Below are positions 12,325 through 32,562 of a stretch of DNA of 64,000 bases, in pieces. Position 1 is the stretch's first letter, and every line of letters starts with the position of its first letter. The stretch spans positions 28,301,060-28,365,059 of the forward strand of contig OW203768.1 of the NCBI GenBank assembly GCA_934045905.1, given 5' to 3'. A model generated the notes under the pieces. It was given only the letters and a program-made list of their open reading frames with translations, was not told the DNA's origin and ran no database searches. The translations under genes and the position numbers were made by a program. This DNA is from Leuctra nigra. Taxonomy: Eukaryota > Arthropoda > Insecta > Plecoptera > Leuctridae.

Positions 12325-12805
12325 AACATACTATGAATTTACTCTCAATATCCGAGAGTTTTTTGAATTTACTCTCAATATCTCATAGTTATTTGTGTTA
12401 ACTCTCAAGTTAGTCAGAGTTATTCTGGATCACTCTCAATCATTGATAGTATTTGTCATTAACTCTGAACATCTTGTGATAGTTTTTGAATATTGTCTGG
12501 TTAACTCTCGGCCGTTGATAGTTTTTCTATTTTACTCTGAACATCATGTGAGAGTTTTTGAATATTGTCTGGTTAACTATCGCCCTTTGATAGTTTTTCT
12601 ATTTTACTCTGAAAATCATGTGAGAGTTTTTGAATAATGTCTGGTTAACTCTCGGCCGTTGATAGTTTTTGAATAATATCTGGTTAACTCTTGGCCATTG
12701 ATAGTTTTTGTATTTAACTCTGATCATCATGTGATAGTTTTTTAATCAACTCAGTTTAGCTCTCGGGTATTGATAGTTTTTCTATTTTCCCTGAGCATCA
12801 TGTGA
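12325..12805 (+). repeat. Degenerate minisatellite with TTGATAGTTTTT motif
   Basis: The motifs TTAACTCTC, GTTGATAGTTTTT and TTTACTCTGA alternate in diverged units of roughly 30 bp grouped into units of about 80-90 bp. Open stretches over it are repeat translations. Confidence 0.7.
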
Positions 12806-13389
12806 AAAACCCTGGTTAAAATTCCAGTAAGAGCAAGCCGGAAACAGCTAGAAATGTTGCTGGTGTTTGCTAGCACTGAAAGCGAAGCTGGGATTAGCTG
12901 GAAGTAACTTATTAACTGTCTATAACATGCAAAGTTTTGGAAAGACTCAAATATTCGTTAAAATCTTTGATTTGTTTACAGTTTCTATTCTATTGAATAA
13001 CAATCGATTTGTTGGAAAAATATTCGATTATTTAGACAGCTTCAATTCAAAAAACTTTTGTTTCAAGGGGAAAAACTTTGATTATTGATAGTTTCGATCG
13101 AAAACCTGTCAATCTTTGTCCAGTTCTTCGTTTTGTATGGATTAAAGTTCGATTATTGGATGGAATCTATGCTAACATCCTTGATTATTAGCCAGTTCCT
13201 ATTGAATAACAATCGATTTTTTTGGAAAATATTTGAATAATTTAGATAGTTTCTATTGAGAAAACACCGATTATTTGGAAAAAATCTTCACTACATCTTT
13301 AGACAGATTGGGTGAAATATCGCAATTTGTGGAGCAACATAATAAGATTTTGAAGTGCCGTCTTTGGATTCTAAAACTACACTACAATA
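12806..13389. other. AT-rich stretch, no gene recognised
   Basis: Phrases such as ATTGAATAACAATCGATTT recur at about 12992 and 13201 in a diverged form, suggesting an old duplication. Nothing else is supported. Confidence 0.35.
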
Positions 13390-14570
13390 TACTTGGCGCA
13401 TCATGTATATACATAGTAAGAAGCATATACCAAAAATTAAATGTACCTAAACATATATAATATACCTAAAATGCCCTTAAAAACGATGCGCTAAGTATAT
13501 TTTGGTTTTTAAAATTAAGTTTTAACTTGGCCCTTTTTTATATCACTACTTTTCAGTGCTGAATTTTTAGATTTCTCCAAATTTTTTTAGTTGAAGACTT
13601 TGCCTGGTATTTTTACACGAAGTGTTTTTTATGGGGATATCACTAATTTCTTTAGTTTATTTACCCAACTTGTAACACATATCGGAGCAACAATGACTAA
13701 TTCCTTTAAAAAAATACGCCATTCCCGAATTGGCTACTAAGAAAAATTGTGTTTGATGCTAAACATAAGTTTAAAGTGATATACCATGAAGAATTGCGAA
13801 AGCATTGTTCCAATCGGTCCAGCCGTTTTCGAGTTATGGCGTCACATCCTGTTTTCAAAATGGCGGCTGAAATTACTGCCACCTAGAATGTATTTCTATA
13901 AATGTTTTGTATCATTATAAGCCATCTGAATAATGTAATTATTGTAGTAAGAGGTGATTAAAGTACAATTCTTTATTTTTATGACGTAATTTTCGGATTC
14001 GGTAAAAGTATATTTCTACTTTAAGTTTTGATACTCCATATAGATGACCGTCTGAATCATTTGGCGCTAGTTTCATTCCGATCGGTCAAGCCGTTTTTGA
14101 GATATGACGTCACTTCCGGTTTCAAATTGGCGGCTTCCGGTTGGTTTTATAAAAAGGCATCTCAGACGCCAAAAGTGCACATGTAGTACAAATTTCAGGT
14201 CGATCGGTTCAGCCGTTTAGGCTGTGGCGGTGATAGCGACGTTTCCTGATAGGCTGATATCATCAGAATCAGATAGCTTTTAAAAGGGGTGCAATTTCAC
14301 TGTTTTCATGGCCCTCTAGCCCACAAATGGCATAACCTGTTGTTCCTAAATTTGGTATATGGGGTGGGGTGGGCTATAGCTCGAAATTAAAATATTTCGC
14401 AACAATGTGAGATTTTTCAATTTTGAGATCCAGTAGGCCGAAAATGCCATGTTGTTGCTTACAGTAAAAGTGGTTGGTCTGCTCCTCAGTTTATATAGGC
14501 ATTTGCAGTATGTTGAGGGACTGTGAGTGTACAGTACGACTTGGCTGGGTGGAGCGACCGCTCTACTAGA
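13390..14570 (+). mobile_element. Family A copy, forward orientation, 5'-shortened
   Basis: The copy starts in a foldback arm (CTTGGCGCATCATG), then the second arm (about 13484-13640), then the conserved right part with CAGCCGTTTTCGAG, TGACGTCACTTCCGG (about 14105), a GGCGGC box, and the block CCAGTAGGCCGAAAATG. It ends with GGGTGGAGCGACCGCTCTAC and CTAG at about 14570. It faces the copy at 8210-9940 head to head. Confidence 0.65.
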
Positions 14571-14616
14571 TTAACACGGCGGTATGGAAGTGTAGTCCTT
14601 TTTAAGATTCTGACCG

Positions 14617-15203
14617 TTGACGCCCTTTAATATCGCAATGAGACTCATTTCAGGCCCGATCAAATCAACACCCCTGTATTTGCTTCCAACGCTTTCCAAC
14701 ATTGCTCCACCACACCTACGACGCAGCAAGGCTCTTGTCCGTGAGTTCCATAAAGCAGAGTCCGACCTCAACCTTCCCATCCATGCCGACATCGTTCATC
14801 ACGGGCTAGAGCAGCAGAGACTGAAGTCAATGAAACCACCAATGACAGAAGCTCAAGCCCTCTCATCAAATAATTTTAACATGGAGTTACAGTGGATAGA
14901 AGAATGGTCTTCACGAGCACCATCGGAGTGGGTTCCAATCATGACATTCCCTGCTACGCCGCCCGGCTTTGATTTGTCACGCCGCCTCTGGGCAAGTTTC
15001 AACAGAGTTCGCACGAGTCACGGCAGATATGCTGCATGGGAATATTCTGAATCACCTGATTGTGATTGTGGAGCTGCCCTCTAGACGATCGACACATTGT
15101 CCTCGAATGTCCTCTAAGGAAATACTCTGGGGATCTGAAGGACTTCATCAGCGTAACTCCAGATGCAGTCGAGTGGCTGAAGAAACTAGACGTCCAGTTG
15201 TAA
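14617..15203 (+). pseudogene. 3' end of a Jockey-like non-LTR retrotransposon
   Basis: An ORF at 14617-15084 encodes the C-terminal part of a Jockey-type polyprotein. It has the SNIAPPHLRR stretch, LPIHADI, the PGFDLSRRLW block, then RVRTSHGRYAAW and a Cys-rich knuckle beginning CDCGA. After a frameshift near 15085 the next frame continues with RHIVLECPLRKYSG and ends at TAA 15201-15203, followed by a tail containing AATAAATAA (about 15290-15305). Endonuclease and RT domains are absent, the usual result of 5' truncation during target-primed integration. The insertion sits between a family A terminus and the right arm of the outer inverted repeat. Not functional. Confidence 0.85.
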
Positions 15204-15366
15204 TTTTTCTTATAATTTTATTGTACACTACATATTAGCTTTAAGTCATGTAATCTTATTATTATTATATTTGTACTTGAAAAGACCATACGATAAATAA
15301 ATAATATGTATATAAAATGCATATGGCTTATACTTCCATACTATTTATACGCTTTATTAAAAATTA

Positions 15367-15905
15367 AGCTTTGGCGCATTGTGTCAAGAAGAAGGCAACA
15401 TAAGAATATGATGACGAAGAAGAAGACGACGAAAGAAAGAAGATGACGATAAAGGAACCGAACAAAGACAGAAAGTTGGAAGAAGATTGATAAAGTCTAC
15501 ATGGTCGATGAAAATTCAATGCGTCAAAGCTTTATGTTAAATTTTTTGAATTTTGATTGTAAATGAATTTTTTCAGTTGAATTTTAAATTAATGAAAAAC
15601 ATGTAATTTGTTATTTAATACATTTTGTTTAATTTTTAAATTTCGAAGAATTTGTATTTTTCTCTTTTAATGTTTATAAATATCTTAAAGTTTACAATAA
15701 TGGTTCACATAGATAGATTTCTTCAAATTTGGGCACAACGTTAGGATTTTAGTGTTGTGCTTATCGGCAGTAGCTAACTGGGCGAAATGATTTCACGAAT
15801 TTTAATTGCAAAAAAGATTAAACAATATATTATTGCTTGGCCCTTTATTTAGAACTCAATCCTTTTAGGTGGGAAGGTGCTTAAAATGGCAGTCTTTATA
15901 CAAGT
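15367..15905. repeat. Right outer arm of the large inverted repeat
   Basis: The reverse complement matches about 7430-7936. It includes a 160-bp palindromic unit (about 15367-15529) bounded by AAGCTTTGGCGCATTG and CAATGCGTCAAAGCTTT, then the block containing GGGCGAAATGATTTCACG. No gene. Confidence 0.6.
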
Positions 15906-15912
15906 TTTTGTT

Positions 15913-17908
15913 TTTGAGCGAGCGAAGCGAGCGTCTCCTTTTGGCTCTTTTGGCACGGACCTCTGTTTTTTGTTGTTTTTTTGTTTTTATGTTTTTTCTG
16001 ATGGTTGAGGCTGTACAGGTCACAGTTTTTCTTCGATCGAGCTGAAATTTTGCACACATGAAGAGACAACCTTTTCTGTTTGCTGACCCCAATTTTTTTT
16101 GAAATCCATTCATTGGTTAAAATTTAAATGAACATCTCCTAAACATGATACACATGAAAATGATAAATAAACATGAAAATGGTCTTCGATAAATCAAAGC
16201 AAACTCATATTTAGCATGGTTATTAAGACCAACATTGTCTCTTATTTTACAAATTTTCATCCCAATCAGTTAAGAACGTATGAACTTATTGAAATTTTTA
16301 ATAGCTGTCAGAGATGAAGTATCGAAATCCCCATAAAAAATACTCCGTGTAAAAATACCAGCCAAGTGTTTTCAACTATAAAAAAATATAAGAAATCTAA
16401 AAATTCAGCACTGAAAAGTAGTGATATCAAAAAATGGGCCAAGTCTAAACTTAATTTTAAAAACCAAAATATACTTGGCGCATCGTGCATATACCTAGAT
16501 AGATTAAGACGTTTAGGCCAGATGTGAAATATTCATATAAAATCTATCTACATATATACATAAAATATACCTTTAATGCCCTAAAAAAAGATGCGCCAAG
16601 TATATTTTGGTTTTTAAAATTAAGTTTTGACTTGGCCCATTTTTTGATATCACTACTTTTCAGTGCTGAATTTTTAGATTTCCTATATTTTTTATAGTTG
16701 AAAAGACTTGGCTGGTATTTTTACACGGAGTGTTTTTTATGGGGTTTCACTCTTTTTTTTTAGATTATTCACACACTTGTAACACAATATGTATAGGAGC
16801 AGCAATGACTTATTCCTATAAAAAATAAGCCATTTCCGATATGGTTACTACTAAAAGTTGCGTTTAGTACTAAATAATGCTTTAAATGATACTACATGAA
16901 GAAAAGCGAAAGCTTTCTTGCAATCGGTCCAGCCGTTTTCGAGATATGGCATCACTTCCGGTTAACAAAATGGCGGCTGAAATCACTGCCACTAGAATGT
17001 ATTTATATATATGTTATGTATCATTATGAACCTTCTGAATATGTAGTTATTGTAGTAAGAGGTGATTTATGTCTGATTTTTCATTTTTATGACGTCATTT
17101 CCGGTTTCGGTAATAGTACGTGTATATTTGGACCATTGATATTTCATATAGATGACCGTCTGAATCTATTGGCGTAAATTTCGTTCCGATCGGTCCAACC
17201 GTTTACTAGATATGACGTCACATCCTGTTTCAAAATGGCGGCACAAAAAATTCGTAAGGGCAAGGTATCATCAGACGCCAAAAGTGCATATGTGGTAAAA
17301 ATTTCAGATCGATCGGCTCACTCGTTTAGGCTGTGACGGTGACAGCGGTGTTTCCTGATATCTGAATCATCTAAAGAAGAAGATGAAAGTGATGTAATTT
17401 CACTGTTTTCACGGCCCTCTAGCTCGCAAAAGGCATAACCTATTGTTTCCAAATTTGGTTTATGTGGTGGGGTGGGCCATAGCTCGAAATTTAGATATTT
17501 CACAACAATGTGTGATTTTCCAATTTTATGATCCAGTAGGCCGAAAATGCTATGTTGTTGCTTACAGTAAAAGTGGTTATGGTCAGCTCCTCAGTTTATT
17601 AGGCATTTACGGTATGTTGAGTGAGTGTGAGTGTACGGTACGACTTGGCTGGGTGGAGCGACCGCTCCACTAGATTAATGTTTTCCAGTGCCAATTGAAT
17701 TGAACCTGATTTGCTATGTACTACCAGGGTGCTTAGATGCTATTTTCAAGTTTCGATGAAAAGCATACTTTTATGTTGATCGAGTGGATCATATTTCAAT
17801 TCAATATGGATGTTTATGTTTTCTGTGTGTTGTGTACGCATTTCCGGTTCGAGAATTTGCACGTACCTCTGCTCGCTCATCAACGCGTTACACTGAGCGT
17901 TTTCCTAG
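15913..17908 (+). mobile_element. Helitron-like family B copy interrupted by a family A element
   Basis: Family B starts at about 15913 with GAGCGAGCGAAGCGAGCGTC and continues to CGAAAT at 16328. It resumes at about 17674 with GTTTTCCAGTGCC and ends at CTAG 17905-17908 followed by T. The uninterrupted form is visible on the minus strand at about 50390-50450, so 16329-17673 is an insertion into this copy. Confidence 0.7.
16329..17673 (+). mobile_element. Complete family A element nested in family B
   Basis: It begins CCCCATAAAAAATACTCCGTG, has two foldback arms (about 16329-16486 and 16585-16742), then about 930 bp with CAGCCGTTTTCGAG, TGACGTCATTTCCGG (about 17090), TGACGTCACATCCTG and AAAATGGCGGC boxes. 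It ends in the hairpin GTGGAGCGACCGCTCCAC followed by TAG. Comparison with the uninterrupted family B copy fixes both borders to within a few bases, so the foldback module and the motif-rich module form one unit of about 1345 bp. No transposase. Confidence 0.75.
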
Positions 17909-17934
17909 TTGTACATGTCACATGGGGTCGAAGT

Positions 17935-18760
17935 TTATAGCAGATTTCATTGATCATTGAGTTTTACCTATCTTTGAATTGCTAATGTTTTGATGTGTTT
18001 CTTCATTTCGTATTGGTACAAAAATTATTCGTAGTAACGTAAAGGAGGTCATGTTGGGAGGTCACGTCAAAAGGTCAATTTCTTTAGCTTGAATGCGTTA
18101 TATATTTTTTTTTTCACTTCTACGAGTCATGTAAATTTAAGGAGGGATGCCCAAGTAGATTTTCCGAAAATATTTTTTGTTGAAATGTACTTTTTTTTTT
18201 TTTACATATCAACGATATTTGTATGTAAAAGTTTCATAAAATGTCTTGTAACTTGCAACTCTCGACTTATATTGAGTTTTTAATATGATGTCTTCAGAAT
18301 ATGAAGAAATTTTAACACAGGATGTATAGGAAAGTTATTTAGAATTTGGCCTCTAACTCTTAAAAGCGTACGGGTAGGTGTATAGGTATATTAAAATCTT
18401 ACTAAAAATACCTTAATGTCTGATACACATAATATTAGTTTTTAAAAAAAAATCTATTGGCGGAAAATAGTTAAAATCTAATAGTTACTTTTTTTTTTTT
18501 TTTTTTACTTGCCATGTTAAAGATAGGGCTAACTCAAATTTATAAAGTGATATATCTTGGAAATTAGTTCGGCTACCCCACTTTATCTTGCGTTTATATG
18601 GTGCACAAGGTAATTATCTATTATATACGCATATTTGTTCAGATATCTATCGGAGACCTCTACTTGGGCATCCCCTCTTAATTGGTATTTGATATTTCAT
18701 TTTGAAAAATTAAAATTTGTACATACCTAATACACCGAGTAATGGAGCTTTTTGTGTGGA
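17935..18760. other. Gene-free AT-rich DNA with T runs
   Basis: Contains several poly-T runs (for example about 18189-18201 and 18488-18506). No supported gene or bounded repeat. Confidence 0.4.
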
Positions 18761-19560
18761 ATTCTTGTTTAGTAACTGACAAACCAAGTTCTTTTCTGCG
18801 CAAGAAAAATCCGTTTGCTGGTAGACGCAGTGCCCCACAGGATAATCTCGTATGAAATTGCATTTTGAATCTGGGCGAAATATACAGTGCGCATCATTGC
18901 AGTGGGGTGGCCAGTAGAGTGGCCAGCACGGGAACCATGTTGATGATGGGAGAGCATTGATGTTTTCTCGAGATGCCTCAGGATCTTTATGTGCATCGCA
19001 TTTTCAAAGATTTTGGAAAAGGATGTGAGAAGGGCTATAGGTCTGTAGTTTGAGCTGAGTTTCTTGTCTCCCTTTTTGTGGAAATGTTTAATCAATGCAT
19101 ACTTCATTTTGGATGGAAATATCTCATTGGCCATGGAGCTGTTGATGACAATATGTTCCAATGGGCCAGCAAACATTGGACCGGATTTCTTTAGTAAACT
19201 CATCGGGATTTCGTCCCACCCAGCTGATGTTTTGTGGTGAAATTATTTGAGGATATTAAGGATCTCTTGCTCTGTGACTTTTTGGGGAGAGAAAACTTCT
19301 GCGTTCTGGGGCCAGACTGATTTCAAATTTTACACGCATTCACTTGCGGTGTTTGTCGGTGTTGAGCTCGAAGATTCTCCAAAGGATTCGCCGACTGACA
19401 AAAGATACTTGTTCAGCTTCTCTGCTACAAGCATGGGTCTGTCACGTGTATCTTCTTCCTTTTTAGAGTAATGGTATCTGATTGACTTATTTTCTGTCCC
19501 ACTAAACTTCCTGGCTAGCTTCCACAGTGAGCTTGGTTTATTATTTGATTGTTCGATTAG
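18760..19560 (-). pseudogene. Non-LTR reverse transcriptase relic, minus strand
   Basis: On the minus strand a linker region (about 19555-19250, with FSGTENKSIRYHY and AEKLNKYLLSVGESF) leads into the N-terminal part of an RT domain: SAGWDEIP, FPSKMKYALIKHFHKKGD, SNYRPIALL, FSKIFE and SHHQHGSRAGHST. These are the fingers and motif 1-2 region of Jockey-type elements. In-frame stops lie in the linker and the palm motifs with the catalytic Asp residues are missing, so the copy is truncated and dead. Confidence 0.8.
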
Positions 19561-20088
19561 TTTAGAGTGCTATTTAGTTTTCTCAACTGCAGTCTTGATC
19601 TTCCGTTTTTAGAGCGTGTAAATCTGATTTGGCATCTGCAGATAACTTTCTCTTCAGAAGTAGACTGAGATTCCTCCTCTCTTTACATGTTGAAGTAAAC
19701 AAATAAACTTGTGAATTGTCTATCAATCGATATTTCTAATTATAAATAGTTATATCTTTTAAATATTATATCTAATACCTTATATATTGTAATTATATCT
19801 TATAAATAGTTAAACACAAAGAGTAAAGTTGCAGTTAAAGAAAAACATAAATGTGTCATTTTTAAAAATCATTTTTAAATGTGCCGAGTGTACATTACTG
19901 TTATGTTTATTATGAGTTACCCAACAGGTATTATTGTCAGGTCGGCAGGGCACTGTCGACTCACGGTTAAACATTATTACCCTACTTTTAGTATCTTGTT
20001 AGCCTTGAGGCGTTTATTTCATTGTTCGAAATTACGTCAATTACATTCAACTGAAAATGTTAGCAAGTTCCAAGCTTGATACCATGAA
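19561..20088. other. No gene recognised
   Basis: AT-rich sequence between the RT relic and the 54-bp array. A short further piece of the retrotransposon may extend to about 19690. Confidence 0.35.
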
Positions 20089-21324
20089 AAATACTTCTTC
20101 ACAGTGAGTGATTGACCACGTAGCTCCAGCTGTGTTCTTGGCTATTACTTCTTCACAGTTAGGGTTTGACCACGTAGCTTCAGCTGAGGTCTTGACTATT
20201 ACTTCTTCACAGAGAGTGTTTGACCACGTAGCTCCAGCTGTGTTCTCGACTATTACTTCTTCACAGTGAGTGTTTGACCACGTAGCTCCAGCTGTGTTCT
20301 TGACTATTACTTCTTCACAGTGATTGTTTGATCACGTAGCACCAGCTGTGTTCTTGACTATTACTTCTTCACAGTGATTGTTTGATCACGTAGCACCAGC
20401 TGTGTTCTTGACTATAACTTCTTCACAGTGAGTGTTTGACCACTTAGCTCCAGCTGTGTTCTTGACTATTACTTCTTCACATTGAGTGTTTGACCACGTA
20501 GCTCCATATGTGTTCTTGACTATTACTTCTTCACTGTGGGTGTTTAATTACGTATCTCCAGCTGTGTTCTTGACTATTACTTCTTCACAGTGAGTGTTTG
20601 ACCACGTAGCTCCAGCTGTGTTCTTGACTATTACTTCTTCACAATGAGTGTTTGACCACTTAGCTCCAGCTGTGTTCTTGACTATTACTTCTTCACATTG
20701 AGTGTTTGACCACGTAGCTCCAGATGTGTTCTTGACTATTACTTCTTCACTGTGGGTGTTTAATTACGTATCTCCAGCTGTGTTCTTGACTATTACTTCT
20801 TCACAGTGAGTGTTTGACCACGTAGCTCCAGCTGTGTTCTCGACTATTACTTCTTCACAGTGAGTGTTTGACCACGTAGCTCCAGCTGTGTTCTTGACTA
20901 TTACTTCTTCACAGTGATTGTTTGATCACGTAGCACCAGCTGTGTTCTTGACTATTACTTCTTCACATTGAGTGTTTGACCACGTAGCTCCAGATGTGTT
21001 CTTGACTATTACTTCTTCACTGTGGGTGTTTAATTACGTATCTCCAGCTGTGTTCTTGACTATTACTTCTTCACAGTGAGTGTTTGACCACGTAGCTCCA
21101 GCTGTGTTCTTGACTATTACTTCTTCACAGTGAGTGTTTGACCACGTAGCTCCAGCTGTGTTCTTGACTATTACTTCTTCACAGTGAGTGTTTGACCACG
21201 TAGCTCCAGCTGTGTTCTAGACTATTACTTCTCCACAGTGAGTGTTTGACCACGTAGCTCCAGCTGTGTTCTTGACTATTACTTCTTCACAGTGAGTGTT
21301 TGACCACGTAGCTCCAGCTGAGTT
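20089..21324 (+). repeat. 54-bp tandem array running into exon 1 (about 23 units)
   Basis: The unit ATTACTTCTTCACAGTGAGT plus GTTTGACCACGTAGCTCCAG and a 14-base tail recurs every 54 bp. Variants starting CACTGTGGGTG with TTAATTACGTATC sit at about 20534, 20750 and 21020, spaced 216 and 270 bp (four and five units), so blocks of units were copied together. Each unit has a pyrimidine stretch ending in CACAG followed by GTGAGT, that is, splice-acceptor-like and donor-like strings. The last unit is cut at CAGCTGAG and is followed directly by the CRAL-TRIO start codon at 21328. Confidence 0.95.
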
Positions 21325-21327
21325 AAG

Positions 21328-29490
<8,163 letters not shown>

Positions 29491-29599
29491 TATAAGGTGT
29501 ATTGACTTGTGTTTTAGAAACTGAGACGAAGGTGTACGAATGTGATGAAATAATATTAATTGCGATCAGCAACTATGTCTTATGTGTTGAAATAAAGGG

Positions 29600-30580
29600 G
29601 AATTGCATAATGACTAACTATTAACCTATAGTATACCTGTAGTAAAGCTAGAGTGCCTCGTCCAGAAATTTACTGTCACTTTGTAAAATATACCTACTGA
29701 AGATCGAGGATGCGCTAAAGATTGTTTTTGACATTTTTAATGAACTTGCTCACTTAGCATTTTTTATTCATTTATTATTTTTAACCATCAGTTATTATCA
29801 CTTTTCTGTGCTAAATTTGTATATTTCCTGTTGTTGTGGAGACGTGATCTGAGGACATTGTATGGGGAAATCACTTTTTTTGGTTTTACGAGGTAGCGGT
29901 CTGGTTAGCTCAGGGTCTTGTCTCAGAGCTATTATCTATACATTTAACTGCTACAATATTTATTTATAACTATGTGTTGGTGTTGTAGATTTAAGTCCAA
30001 CTAATGTGCAAATATCATCGCATTCGCACGAGCCCTTTACAAATTTAGATCATTTTCTTTTACCGCGAGTATTTTTTTCTATTTCTGATGCTTCATTCTT
30101 CATGCTTATTTTTTATATTATTGTCAACACATTTTCCGATTCAAAACGGATGGTTCCGTTTGTAATAATTAAATGTATAATGTGTCTACATAAAATGTGT
30201 AAAGGGGTTGGTTGTTACAGAATGACGCCAACCTATATTTTCAACACAGGTTAGTACGTTATAGTCTATAGATTGTAATTTCATTAATATTTCACAGAAA
30301 CATCTGAACAGAAACATTAAATTAGGATAGCAGCATTATTATTAGGAAGCACATAGTTTGTTGAATAACCACTTTGCATGGTTCATAACGAAATTCAGAA
30401 AGTCATGGTAATTGTTAAATAAATTTGCAAGTTTCGTTGCAATTGGTCCAGCCGTTTCCGAGGTATAGCACTATTTCCGGTTGCATAAATAATATTCAGG
30501 GGGCTTACCGAATATCAATTTAGGCTTTGACTTCGGTGGTGGAATAGCATTGTTTTCCTAGTCCAAGGCTAGTCCTGCAA
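29600..30580. other. Spacer between exon sets A and B, no gene recognised
   Basis: AT-rich. A CAGCCGTTTCCGAGG and TTTCCGGTTGC fragment near 30450-30482 is a family A relic. No second copy of exons 1 or 2 was found here or up to 32935. Confidence 0.4.
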
Positions 30581-31016
30581 GCGAGAATGGAAACGACAAA
30601 GAGTCGCTTATGGGAGAAGTGGCTATTCCGCTGAGATGCTCCGCTGCGCTGTGGAATGCGCGTAAGCTACGCCAGTGTGTATTTATGGAGCAGTTATCAA
30701 CGCATCCAGATATCGCGAACCCAATGGCTCTGTTGGTAAAGCATTGGCCTGTAGTGCAAGGGGGCGCCGGTTCGTATCGGCGGCGGTCGCACTTTTATAT
30801 TTTGACATTTTCACAAGTTTTAATTCTGCCGAACCATTGAGTTATTTTTTTTAAGTTGCCCAGCTTAGATTTTCGCAAGTTCGAATTTGACTACCCCTTA
30901 AGAGTTTTTTCTTTAGCTTGCCCAGTAAAACGTATGCGCATCCAACCGCGCAGCGGAGCAATACAGTGAATTAGCTGCTTCTCCCATAAGCGACTCCTTG
31001 TCGTTTCCGTTCTCGC
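30581..31016. mobile_element. Inverted-repeat element containing a tRNA-like core
   Basis: Left end GCGAGAATGGAAACGACAAA with AGTCGCTTATGGGAGAAG, right end its reverse complement closing TCGTTTCCGTTCTCGC. The CCGCTGCGCTG and CGCGCAGCGG subterminal pieces are also inverted. Inside, ATGGCTCTGTTGGTAAAGC (about 30724) and CCGGTTCGTATCGG (about 30767) match tRNA A- and B-boxes at normal spacing. Confidence 0.6.
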
Positions 31017-31461
31017 GTCCCTCAATGCTATAGGAATAACCATACTCCAAATGACCGTACGAGTGATTTGTGGATATTAGGCAACCCCCCACGGCAGGTG
31101 ACTAGAAATATAATATTGCAAATGACCTCACTTCCAGTTTCGGCAATAAGGTAATTATAATTTGGAATAATGACCGGTAAAAGGCGAAGAACTAAGGGAG
31201 TTAAGGATGATGTTCACTCCATGAAGACCCACACATGAGTCATCTCCCAGCAATCTTATCATAATTGGTTTATTTTTGTATTAATTTACAAACATATTAA
31301 ACAAATCATGTTTGTCCATATGTAGGACATCTGTGGAATAATTCAAAAATTTACAATAATATTCTTAAATAAGCAAATCAACATACAAAAAATGACCAGT
31401 AATGTTGGACACACCAATTCCTCTAAGCCAGTATTTGTGACAGCATAAAGAATTTCAAGTT

Positions 31462-31541
31462 CTAACTATCTAACTCTCTAACTCTAACTCTAACTCTAAC
31501 TCTAACTCTCTAACTCTCTAACTCTCTAACTCTCTAACTCT
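31462..31541 (+). repeat. (CTAACT)n / (CTAACTCT)n microsatellite
   Basis: Repeats of TAACTC units in two register variants. The unit differs from the insect telomere repeat (CCTAA), so it is not telomeric. Confidence 0.9.
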
Positions 31542-32430
31542 CTTCACCAATCCTGATACCGCTGGCTTATATTTTGCAACCGCTTCCTCGTTATTAGAAT
31601 CAGTCCATAGTTCAAGAATATGGCAGTAGTGTCTACTTCTGTTGTCTCGTCATAAGCACGAAGCACAATGCAGAGGGCAGCACAATCCAGACGAGTGAGA
31701 TGACGAACCCTGGTCAGAGGAAACTATGTTGGGCCGTGAATGATGATATTTCGTTTATCAATGCACATAGAACCATTGACTACCGCTCAGTATGGGACTC
31801 GTGACTGCTATAGCTGCAGCACTGAATGCTTCCGCCGATGTCTGAGGCTGCACTTCAAGCCAAGATTCTGCAGGCAATATAAAGACATATTATTAATGTT
31901 GTTCAATGCTACAACATGCCTTCATATTTATAACATAGAGTCAAATTAAGCATATTGTTGTGCTGCGTCAGCTTTCCCTGCAATCTTGGCCTATGTAAGA
32001 CGATCTCAGCCGGACGAGTGAAGAATTTGACCTTGGTCTGTACGTAAGAACGGGGCGGTTCCGTTTGTCACTAGACATCGACGACAGATGTCTGGCCAGT
32101 CGCATGTCCCCACCCCCAGTGTACGTCAATGATAGAACACTGTAATTTACATTTTTAAATGTTTTTGAGAGTATAACAGAATACCAAAGGATATTAATAC
32201 ATAAATTGATCATTTAAACTCATTAAAACTCATTTAAAGACTGTTATGAGTTCAATTTCTATGTGACTTGTAGTCAATGTTTTTTTTTAATTGACTTCAA
32301 TTTGTTTAAATCGTTATGTATCAGGTTTGACATCTTCCGCCGGTGGGTCTAGTGGGGGTGCTCCAAAAGGTATATTATTTATTTTTATTATGGTCTTAGA
32401 ATTAATGGCATTGGGTCACTGAATACTTCA
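31542..32430. other. No gene recognised
   Basis: Phrases such as GACGAGTGA and AGACATCGACGACAGATG suggest old repeats. No exon-like frame with splice sites was found. Confidence 0.35.
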
Positions 32431-32433
32431 CAA

Positions 32434-32490
32434 TTAGGAAAACGATCAGTGTAACGGGTTGATGAGCGAGCACCGATACGGTCTATCTAT
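32434..32490 (-). mobile_element. Helitron-like family B 3' end fragment
   Basis: The reverse complement reads GGTGCTCGCTCATCAACCCG and ends GATCGTTTTCCTAA followed by T. It is the one family B end with CTAA instead of CTAG. Confidence 0.55.
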
Positions 32491-32562
32491 GAGGGCTGTA
32501 AGGACGGGTGAGTTAAGTTGCCCCTCGCCCCTCACCCATTGTCGAAATTTTTATTTTTTTAA

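Noticed and set aside
20089..21324. Regular 54-bp array considered as a CRISPR array
   Set aside because: There are no unique spacers, units are contiguous, and the setting is an animal gene.
31462..31541. CTAACT repeats as an interstitial telomere
   Set aside because: The unit is 6-8 bp of TAACTC type, not the insect TTAGG repeat.
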